Shown: positions 1 to 8,553 of the stretch, piece by piece | How positions within the stretch are numbered: position 1 is the first letter of the stretch | Layout of the letters: each line of letters begins with the position of its first letter | Assembly: GCA_945917985.1 (NCBI GenBank) | Contig: CAMEIH010000005.1 | Span: forward strand, 17,281-81,280 | Direction: 5' to 3' | DNA: 64,000 nt | Origin: an uncultured Clostridium sp. | GTDB taxonomy: Bacteria > Bacillota > Clostridia > Lachnospirales > Lachnospiraceae | The notes under the pieces: generated by a model | Databases searched by the model: none | Told to the model about the DNA's origin: nothing | What the model saw: only the letters and a program-made list of their open reading frames with translations | Position numbers and translations under genes: made by a program

Positions 1-420
1 CCCATTCATGCATTATATGAGAAATTTAGGGACACAGGACGTGTGGTGGAAATCGGGGATGGCACCTGTGAGGAACTGAAGGGCTATATCAGTAGATGCC
101 GCCTTTTCGTTGGAGCCAGGACCCATGCCACCATTGCAGCTTATTCCTCCTGCGTGCCTACCCTTGTGGTGGGATATTCCGTGAAAGCAAGAGGAATTGC
201 CAGAGATCTGTTCGGGCAGGAAGAGCATTATGTGCTTCCGGTACAGAGCCTTCGAAACAGAGATGATCTGGTAAAAGAATTTCAGTGGCTTTTGTCACAG
301 GAAAAGGAAATCAGGGAAAAACTGGAAAAGAAAATGCCTGATTACAGAAACAGGGCACTTGAGACAGGTAAAGAAGTAGACAGATTATGGGAAGAGTTCA
401 CTCGGCAGCCAAGAATATAG
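1..420 (+). CDS. Polysaccharide pyruvyl transferase family protein, C-terminal part
   Basis: The reading frame is open from the first base, so the gene is cut by the window edge and only the last 139 residues are seen. They match the C-terminal half of the polysaccharide pyruvyl transferase family (CsaB/WcaK type), which moves a pyruvyl group from phosphoenolpyruvate onto a sugar as a ketal. The best signature is the stretch around 109-210, with VGARTHATIAAYSS followed by PTLVVGYSVKARGIA. The stop lies 34 bases inside the next gene (flippase), so the two are probably co-translated. The sugar acceptor cannot be predicted. The family call is firm; the specific reaction is inferred from the family. 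Confidence 0.85.
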   Translation, partial: PIHALYEKFRDTGRVVEIGDGTCEELKGYISRCRLFVGARTHATIAAYSSCVPTLVVGYSVKARGIARDLFGQEEHYVLPVQSLRNRDDLVKEFQWLLSQEKEIREKLEKKMPDYRNRALETGKEVDRLWEEFTRQPRI

Positions 421-1910
421 CCTTCGGGCAGATTGGAAATTTAATAACGCAGTTGCTCGGCTTTGTGCTGCGTACGGTTTTTATCGCCCATCTGGGAGAT
501 ACCCTGATCGGAATCAATGATCTGTATACCAGCATTCTTTCCATTCTATCCATGGCAGAACTGGGTATCGGTACAGCGTTAAACTACAGTTTGTATAAGC
601 CGGTGGCACAGGGAAACACAGAAAAGATCAAATCCTACATGGTGCTGTACAAAAAGGCATACAGGATCATCGGTATTGTGATCGCCGTGATTGGGCTTGC
701 CATCTCGCCCTTCTTACCTTATCTGGTAAAACAGCCGGAGGGCGTAAATGTCAGGGATCTGACACTTTACTATTTTATCTTTCTGTTTAACACGGTGAGC
801 ACTTATTTCGTCGCCTACAAATACAGCCTTGTCAATGCGGAGCAGAAAAATTATATCCAGACCAATGTGATTACCATCACCAAGATGATCACGGTTTCCC
901 TGCAAGTAATCGTGATCCTCACCACAGGCAATTTTTACGCCTATCTGCTGACGGCAGCGGCGGTGGAACTGTTGCAGAAGATTTTTGTGAGCGGTTATCT
1001 GAACCGCATGTATCCTTACCTCAAGGATAAAAATGCCGAGAAGCTTTCAAAGGAAGAGGCAGGGGAAATTGTCAAAAAGACAAAAGCACTTGTCTTCCAC
1101 AAAGTTGGAGATGTGGCAAGGCTTCAGACAGACAGCATGATCATATCCGGATTCATCAATGTCACCTTAGTCGGCATTGTGGGCAGCTACAACATGGTTC
1201 TGAATTCTGTGGGTAATGTGGTGAATATCATTTTTAATTCCGTGCTGTCCAGCTTCGGCAATCTGATCGCCACAGAATCCAGAGAAAAGCAGTATCAGAT
1301 CTTCCGGGTGTACCGCTTTGCAGCCTGCTGGATCTACGGTTTTGCCGCCATAGGTTTTTCCCTGCTTCTGACACCGCTTATCTATCTGTGGCTTGGCAGT
1401 GAGAGAACCCTTGCCTTTGCGGTTGTGATCTGTATTCTGATCGATTTTTACTTTAAGGGAGACAGAATCGTGCTGTCCAACTTCAAGACGGCAGCAGGAG
1501 TCTTTGAACAGGATAAATATCTGGCACTGATCCAGGGAGTGGTGAACTTGATTATTTCCATCGTGCTGGTGCAGAAGATCGGACTTGTGGGTGTCTATAT
1601 CGGCACCATCGTCTCAGGACTGATCGCCAATATTACAAAGCCGGTCATCATTTACAGAGACATTCTGAACCAGCCTGTGAAGGAATACTTCACAGATTCC
1701 GTGAAATATGCTCTGGTTATGGTCATCAGCTTTGTACTGCTGTCAGTGATTAAGAGACTGGTGATGCCGGAAGTGACTATTTTCACCTTTGCGGTGATGT
1801 TTGTTATTATCTGTGTGGTATTTAACGGGATCTTCCTGGGACTGTTTGGAAGATGCGAAGAGTTTTCCTATTTACTTGGAATTGTGAAGAAGAAGGTAAA
1901 GAGGAAATAG
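387..1910 (+). CDS. Wzx-type oligosaccharide flippase (MATE/MOP superfamily)
   Basis: A 507-residue protein that is hydrophobic almost throughout, with the repeated membrane segments of the polysaccharide transporter / Wzx family. It begins with the typical N-terminal stretch AAKNIAFGQIGNLITQLLGF, followed by a loop resembling LGDTLIGINDLYTSILSILS, a form common in Firmicute capsule flippases. Such proteins move undecaprenyl-pyrophosphate-linked repeat units from the inner to the outer face of the membrane for Wzy polymerisation. The start overlaps the upstream pyruvyl transferase by 34 bases. This is one of three possible glycan exporters in the window; the other two are ABC-type. The substrate is unknown. 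Confidence 0.9.
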   Translation: MGRVHSAAKNIAFGQIGNLITQLLGFVLRTVFIAHLGDTLIGINDLYTSILSILSMAELGIGTALNYSLYKPVAQGNTEKIKSYMVLYKKAYRIIGIVIAVIGLAISPFLPYLVKQPEGVNVRDLTLYYFIFLFNTVSTYFVAYKYSLVNAEQKNYIQTNVITITKMITVSLQVIVILTTGNFYAYLLTAAAVELLQKIFVSGYLNRMYPYLKDKNAEKLSKEEAGEIVKKTKALVFHKVGDVARLQTDSMIISGFINVTLVGIVGSYNMVLNSVGNVVNIIFNSVLSSFGNLIATESREKQYQIFRVYRFAACWIYGFAAIGFSLLLTPLIYLWLGSERTLAFAVVICILIDFYFKGDRIVLSNFKTAAGVFEQDKYLALIQGVVNLIISIVLVQKIGLVGVYIGTIVSGLIANITKPVIIYRDILNQPVKEYFTDSVKYALVMVISFVLLSVIKRLVMPEVTIFTFAVMFVIICVVFNGIFLGLFGRCEEFSYLLGIVKKKVKRK

Positions 1911-1930
1911 CAGAGAAAGGAGTCAGAAAT

Positions 1931-2989
1931 ATGCTGGAAATGGTAAAGGAAGCAGAAAGAGAGCTCTTAAAGTATCCAAAGAGAAGTATAGGATTTTATC
2001 TGAAAAGAACGGTTAAGATGCTTTCGGGCAGAGGCGCGGCACCAATTGATAAGATCAATTGGCCGAACGGACTTCTCGCCAAAAGCCTTGCCGATTACTA
2101 TATGGGACATAAAAATTCCGATGAGGCCAGAGAAATACTGGACTGTCTGAAGAAATATTATGACAGATGGATTAAGAGCGGCTGCAAGATGCATTATCTG
2201 GATGATGCGTTCAGCGGCATGGCTCTGATCGACCTGCATCAGGCCACCGGGGAAGAAAAATACAAAGAGGCAGCGGATAAAATTGCAAACTATCTGTTTC
2301 ATCATGAAACCGATGATGCAGGAAGCCTTCCCTACAGACCTTCCCAGCAGAACGGCTATATCTTTGCAGACGGGATTGGAATGGTCTGCCCATTCCTGTG
2401 TAAGTACGGCAGTACATACGGCGATATGAATGCTACGAATCTGGCAGTGACCCAGATACAGAACTTTATCGATTTTGGCATGGACAGCAAGACAGGTCTT
2501 CCCTATCACGGATATCAATATGAAAGCGGTGTAAAATATGGTATCATAGGCTGGGGAAGAGCAGTGGGCTGGTTGATGATGGGCATGGCTGAAAGTCTTG
2601 CCTATATGGAAGCCGACAGGCCAAGCTATGAACCGATCAAACAGGCGTACAGACGACTGGTGGATAAGGTGGAGGCTTATCAGCTGGAAGGCGGCCTTTA
2701 CAGCTGGCAGCTGGGTGCCAAGGATGGCCCTGTTGATACCTCCGCAACGGCAATGATCCTTTATGCTATTGCAAGATCTCTTGACACCAAGGTATTAATT
2801 GGTATTCATAAGTCAAGAATGATGAGAGGAAGAGAAGCTCTCCGGAATTCCGTGAAGGACGGAAAAATCTACGGCTGTCTTGCGGAATGTCAGGGTTTTT
2901 GCATGTATCCCCAGATTTACGGGGCGTATCCCTGGTCTTTGGGGCCTGCGCTATCACTATTTGTCTTAACAGAGGAAGAAGAAAAATGA
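1931..2989 (+). CDS. GH105-like (unsaturated glucuronyl / rhamnogalacturonyl hydrolase family) protein
   Basis: A 352-residue soluble protein resembling the (alpha/alpha)6-barrel family GH88/GH105 (YteR type). The stretch FADGIGMVCPFLCKYGS (about residues 141-157) matches the family motif that carries the catalytic Asp; GWGRAVGWLMMGMAE matches the second conserved region. I start at 1931 because GAGAAAGGAG precedes it; an in-frame ATG at 1853 would give 26 extra residues inside the flippase gene and lacks a good ribosome site. No signal peptide is seen, so it should be cytosolic. Known family members remove unsaturated uronic acid from lyase products, which is a degradative role, so its place in a biosynthetic operon is odd. 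The stop overlaps the next ATG (ATGA). Confidence 0.8.
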   Translation: MLEMVKEAERELLKYPKRSIGFYLKRTVKMLSGRGAAPIDKINWPNGLLAKSLADYYMGHKNSDEAREILDCLKKYYDRWIKSGCKMHYLDDAFSGMALIDLHQATGEEKYKEAADKIANYLFHHETDDAGSLPYRPSQQNGYIFADGIGMVCPFLCKYGSTYGDMNATNLAVTQIQNFIDFGMDSKTGLPYHGYQYESGVKYGIIGWGRAVGWLMMGMAESLAYMEADRPSYEPIKQAYRRLVDKVEAYQLEGGLYSWQLGAKDGPVDTSATAMILYAIARSLDTKVLIGIHKSRMMRGREALRNSVKDGKIYGCLAECQGFCMYPQIYGAYPWSLGPALSLFVLTEEEEK

Positions 2990-3891
2990 TTATTATACAG
3001 GTGGCGGGCGGACTTGGCAATCAGCTGCAGCAATATGCGCTGTACCGCAAATATGTGCGCATGGGAAAGGAAGCGAGACTTGATCTTTCCTGGTTTGACG
3101 AAGCAAAAGCAAGTGATGGGAAATCGAAAGCTACAAACAGGAATCTGGAGCTTGCCTATTTTGACAGACTGGTGTATGAGACCTGCACCAGAGAGGAAAA
3201 AGAAAGGCTGACAGGTTCTGATGGTCTTTCGGGTAAACTTCGAAGAAAGCTTCTTCCCTCAACGGTTCACTGGTTTCATGAAAGTAAAATGTATCATCCG
3301 GAGATACTAAGCTTTGAAGATATGTATCTCTCCGGATATTTTGCCTGCGAAAAATATTACAGTGATATTCTCTATGATCTGCGGGAGAAGATCCAGTTTC
3401 CGTCAAGCGACAATCCCCTTAATATTGAGCTGGCACGGGAAATGAGAGAATGTGCTTCCGTCAGCGTTCATGTAAGGCGCGGGGATTATCTGAATGAAGA
3501 AAACAGAGCGATGTTTGGCAATATCTGCACCGACGCTTATTACCGAAAAGCGATGGAATTCATTAAGGCTGAGGTGCCGGATGCCCATTTTTACCTTTTC
3601 TCGGATGATGTTTCTTATGTGAAGCAGAAATATCAGGGAGAGGAATTTACAGTGGTGGATATCAACCACGGAAAAGACAGCTTTTATGATATGTGGCTTA
3701 TGAGCAACTGCAAACACAATATCTGCGCCAACTCCACCTTCAGCTTCTGGGGAGCAAGACTGAACGGGAATGAGAGGAAAATTATGATCAGACCCACCAT
3801 TCATAAGAATAGTCAGATATTTCAAAAAGATGAAATGGAAGATTTGTGGCAGGGATGGCGGTTTGTCAGCCCGGAGGGACAGTTACAGTAA
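2986..3891 (+). CDS. GT11 alpha-1,2-fucosyltransferase family protein
   Basis: A 301-residue protein starting with IIQVAGGLGNQLQQYALYR, the N-terminal signature of family GT11, and carrying the donor-binding motif VHVRRGDY (around residues 155-162). Further hallmarks are the C-terminal LMSNCKHNICANSTFSFWGA. GT11 enzymes transfer fucose from GDP-fucose, usually alpha-1,2 to galactose; some members use other GDP-sugars. The chosen ATG overlaps the stop of the hydrolase gene by four bases and has AGAGGAAGAAG upstream. No GDP-fucose synthesis genes occur in the window. Family assignment is strong; donor and linkage are inferred. Confidence 0.9.
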   Translation: MIIIQVAGGLGNQLQQYALYRKYVRMGKEARLDLSWFDEAKASDGKSKATNRNLELAYFDRLVYETCTREEKERLTGSDGLSGKLRRKLLPSTVHWFHESKMYHPEILSFEDMYLSGYFACEKYYSDILYDLREKIQFPSSDNPLNIELAREMRECASVSVHVRRGDYLNEENRAMFGNICTDAYYRKAMEFIKAEVPDAHFYLFSDDVSYVKQKYQGEEFTVVDINHGKDSFYDMWLMSNCKHNICANSTFSFWGARLNGNERKIMIRPTIHKNSQIFQKDEMEDLWQGWRFVSPEGQLQ

Positions 3892-3912
3892 AAAGAGAAC
3901 AGGGAGCTTTAG

Positions 3913-5127
3913 ATGGAAAAAAGAAAAGAACTCTTTTCTAAAATTGCATATTACTGCTTTTATATCGCAGTTGTCATCGAAGTACTTATGGTGCTTGTGG
4001 ATAAAAGCGCACTGGTAAATCCGATTGAAGGAAAGCTGTTTCAGTTAACCTTTCTTCTGTTTTTGATAAAGGTATGTCTGACCAGATATTCCCGGAAAGA
4101 ATATCTGGTCATTGCCATGTTTCTGGGGCTCGGTGCTATTTCCTATTTCGTGACAGGAAGAAATGAAATTGTCAGGATAGTAATGTTTATAGCTGCATGT
4201 AAGGATATTGATATGAAAAAGTGCCTGAAAATAGTTTTTTACCTGACACTTTTCGGCTGTTTGCTGATCATGCTGCTTTCTGTGTTTGGTATCGGCGGTG
4301 ATATGGCGCTGACACAGGAGTACGGGCGAGGAAGTGTGGAAACCAGATATGTGCTTGGAATGGGACATCCCAATGCGCTTCAGTGCATGGTGTGGGCGCT
4401 TACCGTGCTTTCTCTGTATCTATATGGAGAGAAGATGAAATGGTATGGATATCTGGCAGTATTTGGGATCAATACATTCTTTTTCCTTCTGACAGATTCA
4501 AAGACCAGCTTTCTTGCGGCAGTATTTGCAATTTTCTATGAGGGGATATATCGATTTGTTAACAATAAAACCATAAAGAGAATCTGTAATATATCCGGTA
4601 TTCTGATCACACTGGGAAGTGTAGCAATTTCTGTGTTTATTGCAGGAACTGCATATCATGTATATAATTACGATTGGGGAATTGACAACTCTGCATTGGC
4701 ATTGTTCTTGAAAAAACTTGACATTGCACTAACAGGAAGAATCCGAAGTTTGACAGGCAATACAAGATGGGAAGGAACCATTCAGACCTGGAAGCTGTTT
4801 TCAGAACCTGCCAATAATTATTATTTTGATATGGGCTGGATCCGGTTGTTTTACTGGTACGGAGTTATTCCTGCATGCATATTTATTGTGTTGCTTTTTG
4901 TTCTCATGTGGTACTGTATCAGAAAAAAAGACTATATGGCGTTTGTCATGATGGTGTCATTTGCTGTATATTCTATCGTGGAAGCCCATGCTGTGTCTGT
5001 ATATCTGGCAAGAAATTATGTGCTGTTTTTGTTTGGAATGTATTGGGTTAACATTGTTAATACAAGAGACGGAAAGGGATTGGTAAGTAATAGAGCTGAT
5101 GAAAGAATACAGAATGAAATTATCTGA
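3913..5127 (+). CDS. Wzy-like O-antigen/capsule polymerase (first of a tandem pair)
   Basis: A 404-residue integral membrane protein with about ten hydrophobic segments and the loop RYVLGMGHPNALQ (about residues 144-156), a motif seen in many Firmicute Wzy-type polymerases. Such enzymes join lipid-linked repeat units into polymer on the outer face of the membrane. A longer extracytoplasmic region before the last segments (about residues 240-305) contains NTRWEGTIQTWKLF. It is followed with a 29-base overlap by a second protein of the same kind. Low sequence conservation is normal for Wzy, so the function is inferred from topology, the HPN loop and neighbours. Confidence 0.7.
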   Translation: MEKRKELFSKIAYYCFYIAVVIEVLMVLVDKSALVNPIEGKLFQLTFLLFLIKVCLTRYSRKEYLVIAMFLGLGAISYFVTGRNEIVRIVMFIAACKDIDMKKCLKIVFYLTLFGCLLIMLLSVFGIGGDMALTQEYGRGSVETRYVLGMGHPNALQCMVWALTVLSLYLYGEKMKWYGYLAVFGINTFFFLLTDSKTSFLAAVFAIFYEGIYRFVNNKTIKRICNISGILITLGSVAISVFIAGTAYHVYNYDWGIDNSALALFLKKLDIALTGRIRSLTGNTRWEGTIQTWKLFSEPANNYYFDMGWIRLFYWYGVIPACIFIVLLFVLMWYCIRKKDYMAFVMMVSFAVYSIVEAHAVSVYLARNYVLFLFGMYWVNIVNTRDGKGLVSNRADERIQNEII

Positions 5128-6661
5128 GCTATGTTTTTATCTGTTCTTCTGTTCTCTGCTATTTGCTAAGGGAATAGGACGGTATGATGGACAGATATTA
5201 TTTAAGATTTTTTTGACAGTTGCACTGATTGGATTTCTGGGAAAGATGATTCTGACCCGGTATTGCGTATGGGAGGCGGCAGGATATATAGCCTTGATTG
5301 CACTCGGGGGAATGATTTACCTCACATCCCACGAGAAAGGAGCATTTCTTGTGATTCTTCTGCTCTGCTCTCTGAAAAACATGGATTTGGACAAAGTATT
5401 TAAAGTGGGAGCAGTTACATGGGTGCTGTCCTTTGGAGGGTTGTTTCTTTTGACTTCCATGCATATCATAAAGAGCCCCTTTAAGGTGCACGACAGACTG
5501 GGAATGGGGCGCATTATCAGATGGAGTCTCGGCTATGCACATCCGAATGTATTACACATCTCCTATCTTGTACTGGTATGTTTTCTCCTTTACTTATTAC
5601 GAAAGAACTTCCGGTATTACTATTTAGTCCTATTTGAAATCGGAAACTTGTTTGTATTTATGTATTCTCTCAGCACAACAGGATTTCTAGTCACAACCGG
5701 TTGTCTTGCTCTTGTATTATACTGGAATATCAGAAAAAAATTCTGCGTTGTTGAACAGGTGCTCATACAGCTGTGCTTTCCACTATGTTTGTTTTTGTCT
5801 TTTGGTGCTCCTGTGTTGTTAAAGGGAAAAGCTTTTTCTATTGTAAATAAAATATTGAACACCAGACTAGAACTGTCAAAATGGTTTCTTGAGAATCTGC
5901 CGGTAAAGCTGGTTGGAAATGATACCACAGAGGTTGTAACAGCTGTCAGAACAATGGATAACTCTTATGTGTTTGCACTGATTACTTATGGTTTATTGTT
6001 TGTCCTTTTCATGGTAATTGCTTATTTTTGGATTATTTATAAAAAAACCAGAGAGCAGGATGGAATGGCATTATGTCTGATATTATCCTGTCTGATAGCC
6101 GGATTGACAGAACCTTTCCTGTTTAATACTTCTTTTAAGAATATTTCACTTTTATTCATCGGCGTGGAGCTTTTTGGTGTAGATTCAGTAAATTGCGGAA
6201 AACAGATTGGATGGAAATATGACAAAGAAATCAGCATTATTCTGCCGGATTTATCCAATATATTGAAGAAGATGTGGAATATGACACGCAAATATCGTGC
6301 CGGGATACTGCTGGTAGCTATTCTCGGTGCTTTGGCTGCAGGAACTTTTCTGTTCCGAACTGCAGAAAACCCTGCAAGATATCTTTTACCCAGAAAAGCG
6401 TTTGAGTACACAGACGATCTTGAGGAATCCTACTATCTGGTATCGGAAGATGATATTCAGGAGAATGGAGATAAAATACTTGGATTTGAGTCTCCGCAGA
6501 CAGAGATGGTCGCATTTAAAGGAAATATTGCTGCCGTGGAGCGATTCAGGAATACAGTGGCAGGAGCAATCTATTCGGGTATACTGATATTTGCAGCGGG
6601 AACCGTTTTACTTTATTTGAAAATTGTATTCGGACATGGAGTGCAGAAGCATGAAGAATGA
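5099..6661 (+). CDS. Wzy-like membrane protein with extra C-terminal extracytoplasmic domain (second of the pair)
   Basis: A 520-residue membrane protein with the same layout as its upstream neighbour, including RWSLGYAHPNVLH as the counterpart of its HPN loop. It differs by a C-terminal extension of about 130 residues: a membrane segment (about 399-419), a polar domain starting near FRTAENPARYLLP, and a final membrane segment. The extension therefore probably sits outside the membrane. The start is uncertain: ATG 5099 or ATG 5114 (giving MKLSELCF), neither with a strong ribosome site; both overlap the previous gene. It may polymerise or ligate a glycan; a chain-length or acceptor role for the extra domain is speculation. 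Confidence 0.65.
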   Translation: MKEYRMKLSELCFYLFFCSLLFAKGIGRYDGQILFKIFLTVALIGFLGKMILTRYCVWEAAGYIALIALGGMIYLTSHEKGAFLVILLLCSLKNMDLDKVFKVGAVTWVLSFGGLFLLTSMHIIKSPFKVHDRLGMGRIIRWSLGYAHPNVLHISYLVLVCFLLYLLRKNFRYYYLVLFEIGNLFVFMYSLSTTGFLVTTGCLALVLYWNIRKKFCVVEQVLIQLCFPLCLFLSFGAPVLLKGKAFSIVNKILNTRLELSKWFLENLPVKLVGNDTTEVVTAVRTMDNSYVFALITYGLLFVLFMVIAYFWIIYKKTREQDGMALCLILSCLIAGLTEPFLFNTSFKNISLLFIGVELFGVDSVNCGKQIGWKYDKEISIILPDLSNILKKMWNMTRKYRAGILLVAILGALAAGTFLFRTAENPARYLLPRKAFEYTDDLEESYYLVSEDDIQENGDKILGFESPQTEMVAFKGNIAAVERFRNTVAGAIYSGILIFAAGTVLLYLKIVFGHGVQKHEE

Positions 6662-8552
6662 TCTTCGATATTGCAAAATATTAAATACGAACATCAACGT
6701 CACCAATATGAAGGAGACGGTGGATTACCTGACAGACCATCTGGAGGAGCTGCGAGGAGACTATATTTGTGTTTCTAACGTGCATACTACCATGATGTCT
6801 TTCAGAAACGCGGACTACAATAAGGTTCAAAACAGCGGCGCCATGGCGCTGCCGGATGGAAAGCCCTTATCTATCGTGTGCAGACTGCGGGGATTTTATG
6901 ATGCCCAGAGAGTTCCGGGACCGGATCTGATGCCGGAAATATTTAAAATATCAAAAGAAAAGGGTTATAGACACTTTTTTTATGGCAGTTCTCCGGAAAC
7001 ATTAAAAAAACTGCGGGAAGAACTAAACAGAGAATATCCGTGGCTGAATATCGCCGGTATGTATTCTCCCCCTTATCGTGCCCTCACACAGCAGGAGGAT
7101 GAACAGATCGTCCGCGAAATCAATGACACAGAGCCCGATTTTATATGGGTGGCTCTGGGGGCACCCAAACAGGAAGAATGGATGTACAGGCATCAGTTTC
7201 AGGTAAAGGGTGTGATGCTCGGCGTCGGTGCTGCCTTTGATTTCTGCGCAGGTACGGTCAGAAGAGCGCCTGCCTGGATGCAGGAGCTGTGCCTGGAATG
7301 GCTGTACCGACTGATGCAGGATCCCAAAAGATTGTTTTCACGCTATTTTTCTACTAACATATCTTTTCTGCTCAAGGTGGCAAAAGAGAATCGGAAATAC
7401 AGGAGAGAGAATCAGTACAAAAAAATTGCAATGATCGGGCACAAAAGAATTCCTTCCAGGGAAGGCGGGGTAGAGATCGTAGTGGATGAGATCGCCACCA
7501 GACTTACGGCGAGAGGATATCATGTGGATGCCTATAATAGATCCGGTTATCATGTATCAGGGAAGCAGTTTGATGAAAAGAGAGGAAAGGTATATAACGG
7601 CATAAGACTTTTAACCATTCCCACTTTTAAAAGCAGCAGTTTGAATGCAATTGTATATGCTTTTCTTGCTACGCTGAGAGCCCTGTTTGGCAAGTATGGT
7701 GTGATCCATTATCATGCAGAGGGTCCCTGTGTCATGTTGGGAATTCCCAAGTTTTTCGGTAAACGTGTGGTTGCAACGATACACGGACTTGACTGGCAGA
7801 GAGCAAAGTGGGGAAATTTTGCATCCCGGGTTTTGAAATTTGGTGAAAAACAGGCAGCAAAAAAAGCGGATGCGATCATTGTATTATCCCGCAATGTTCA
7901 GGATTATTTCAAGGATCAATATAACAGGGAAACCATATTCATTCCCAATGGTATTGATAAGCCTTGTCTCAGAGAGAGCAGGGAGATCACGGAACGTTTC
8001 GGTCTCAAGGAAAACGATTATATCCTGTTTCTGGCAAGGTTAGTGCCGGAAAAGGGAGCACATTATTTAATTGAAGCATACAAGCAGTTAAAAACAGATA
8101 AAAAACTGGTCATTGCCGGTGGAGATAGTCACGCCTCCGAATATATGGAAAAGATATACCAGTCTGTGGAAGAAAGTGATAATATTGTTATGACAGGTTT
8201 TGTACAGGGAAGAATGCTGGAGGAACTGTACTCTAATGCTTATGTTTTCGTACAGCCAAGTGATATAGAGGGAATGGCCATGACACTTCTGGAAGCTATG
8301 AGTTATGGAAACTGTTGTCTTGTCAGTGATATACCGGAGAACACGGAAGTGGTGGAAGATAAGGCACTAAGCTTTTGCAAAGGTGATGTAGAAGATTTAA
8401 AAGAGAAGCTTCAATATCTACTTGAAAATGAGTCAGTGGTGAAAAACTATAAAGAGAAAAGCAGTGCGTTTATCTGTGAAAAATATAACTGGGAGAACGT
8501 AGTGGATCGGACCATTCAGGTTTATCTCGGAAATGTGGGAAAGGATAAATGA
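6651..8552 (+). CDS. Fusion of WecG/TagA/CpsF glycosyltransferase (GT26) with a GT4 glycosyltransferase
   Basis: A 633-residue two-domain enzyme. Residues about 1-240 are a GT26 domain: VSNVHTTMMSF, ALPDGKPL, GPDLMPEIF and WVALGAPKQEEWM are hallmark blocks of TagA/WecG, which add ManNAc or ManNAcA to a lipid-linked GlcNAc. From about residue 258 a GT4 domain begins (KRIPSREGGVEIVVDEIA), with the donor-side motif LLEAMSYGNCCLVSDIPE near the end; the GGVE start recalls DUF1972-type rhamnosyl/glucosyl transferases. I start at 6651 because GGAG lies about ten bases upstream; an ATG at 6624 would add nine residues. One polypeptide may therefore add two successive sugars to the lipid carrier. Confidence 0.85.
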   Translation: MKNDLRYCKILNTNINVTNMKETVDYLTDHLEELRGDYICVSNVHTTMMSFRNADYNKVQNSGAMALPDGKPLSIVCRLRGFYDAQRVPGPDLMPEIFKISKEKGYRHFFYGSSPETLKKLREELNREYPWLNIAGMYSPPYRALTQQEDEQIVREINDTEPDFIWVALGAPKQEEWMYRHQFQVKGVMLGVGAAFDFCAGTVRRAPAWMQELCLEWLYRLMQDPKRLFSRYFSTNISFLLKVAKENRKYRRENQYKKIAMIGHKRIPSREGGVEIVVDEIATRLTARGYHVDAYNRSGYHVSGKQFDEKRGKVYNGIRLLTIPTFKSSSLNAIVYAFLATLRALFGKYGVIHYHAEGPCVMLGIPKFFGKRVVATIHGLDWQRAKWGNFASRVLKFGEKQAAKKADAIIVLSRNVQDYFKDQYNRETIFIPNGIDKPCLRESREITERFGLKENDYILFLARLVPEKGAHYLIEAYKQLKTDKKLVIAGGDSHASEYMEKIYQSVEESDNIVMTGFVQGRMLEELYSNAYVFVQPSDIEGMAMTLLEAMSYGNCCLVSDIPENTEVVEDKALSFCKGDVEDLKEKLQYLLENESVVKNYKEKSSAFICEKYNWENVVDRTIQVYLGNVGKDK

Positions 8553-8553
8553 T

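Noticed and set aside
1967..2518. Long minus-strand open frame (about 180 codons) opposite the GH105-like gene
   Set aside because: It is a mirror of the real gene, has no ribosome site, and gives a protein with no family likeness.
3403..3825. Minus-strand open frame of 140 codons opposite the GT11 gene
   Set aside because: The + strand product has full GT11 motifs; the opposite frame has none and no ribosome site.
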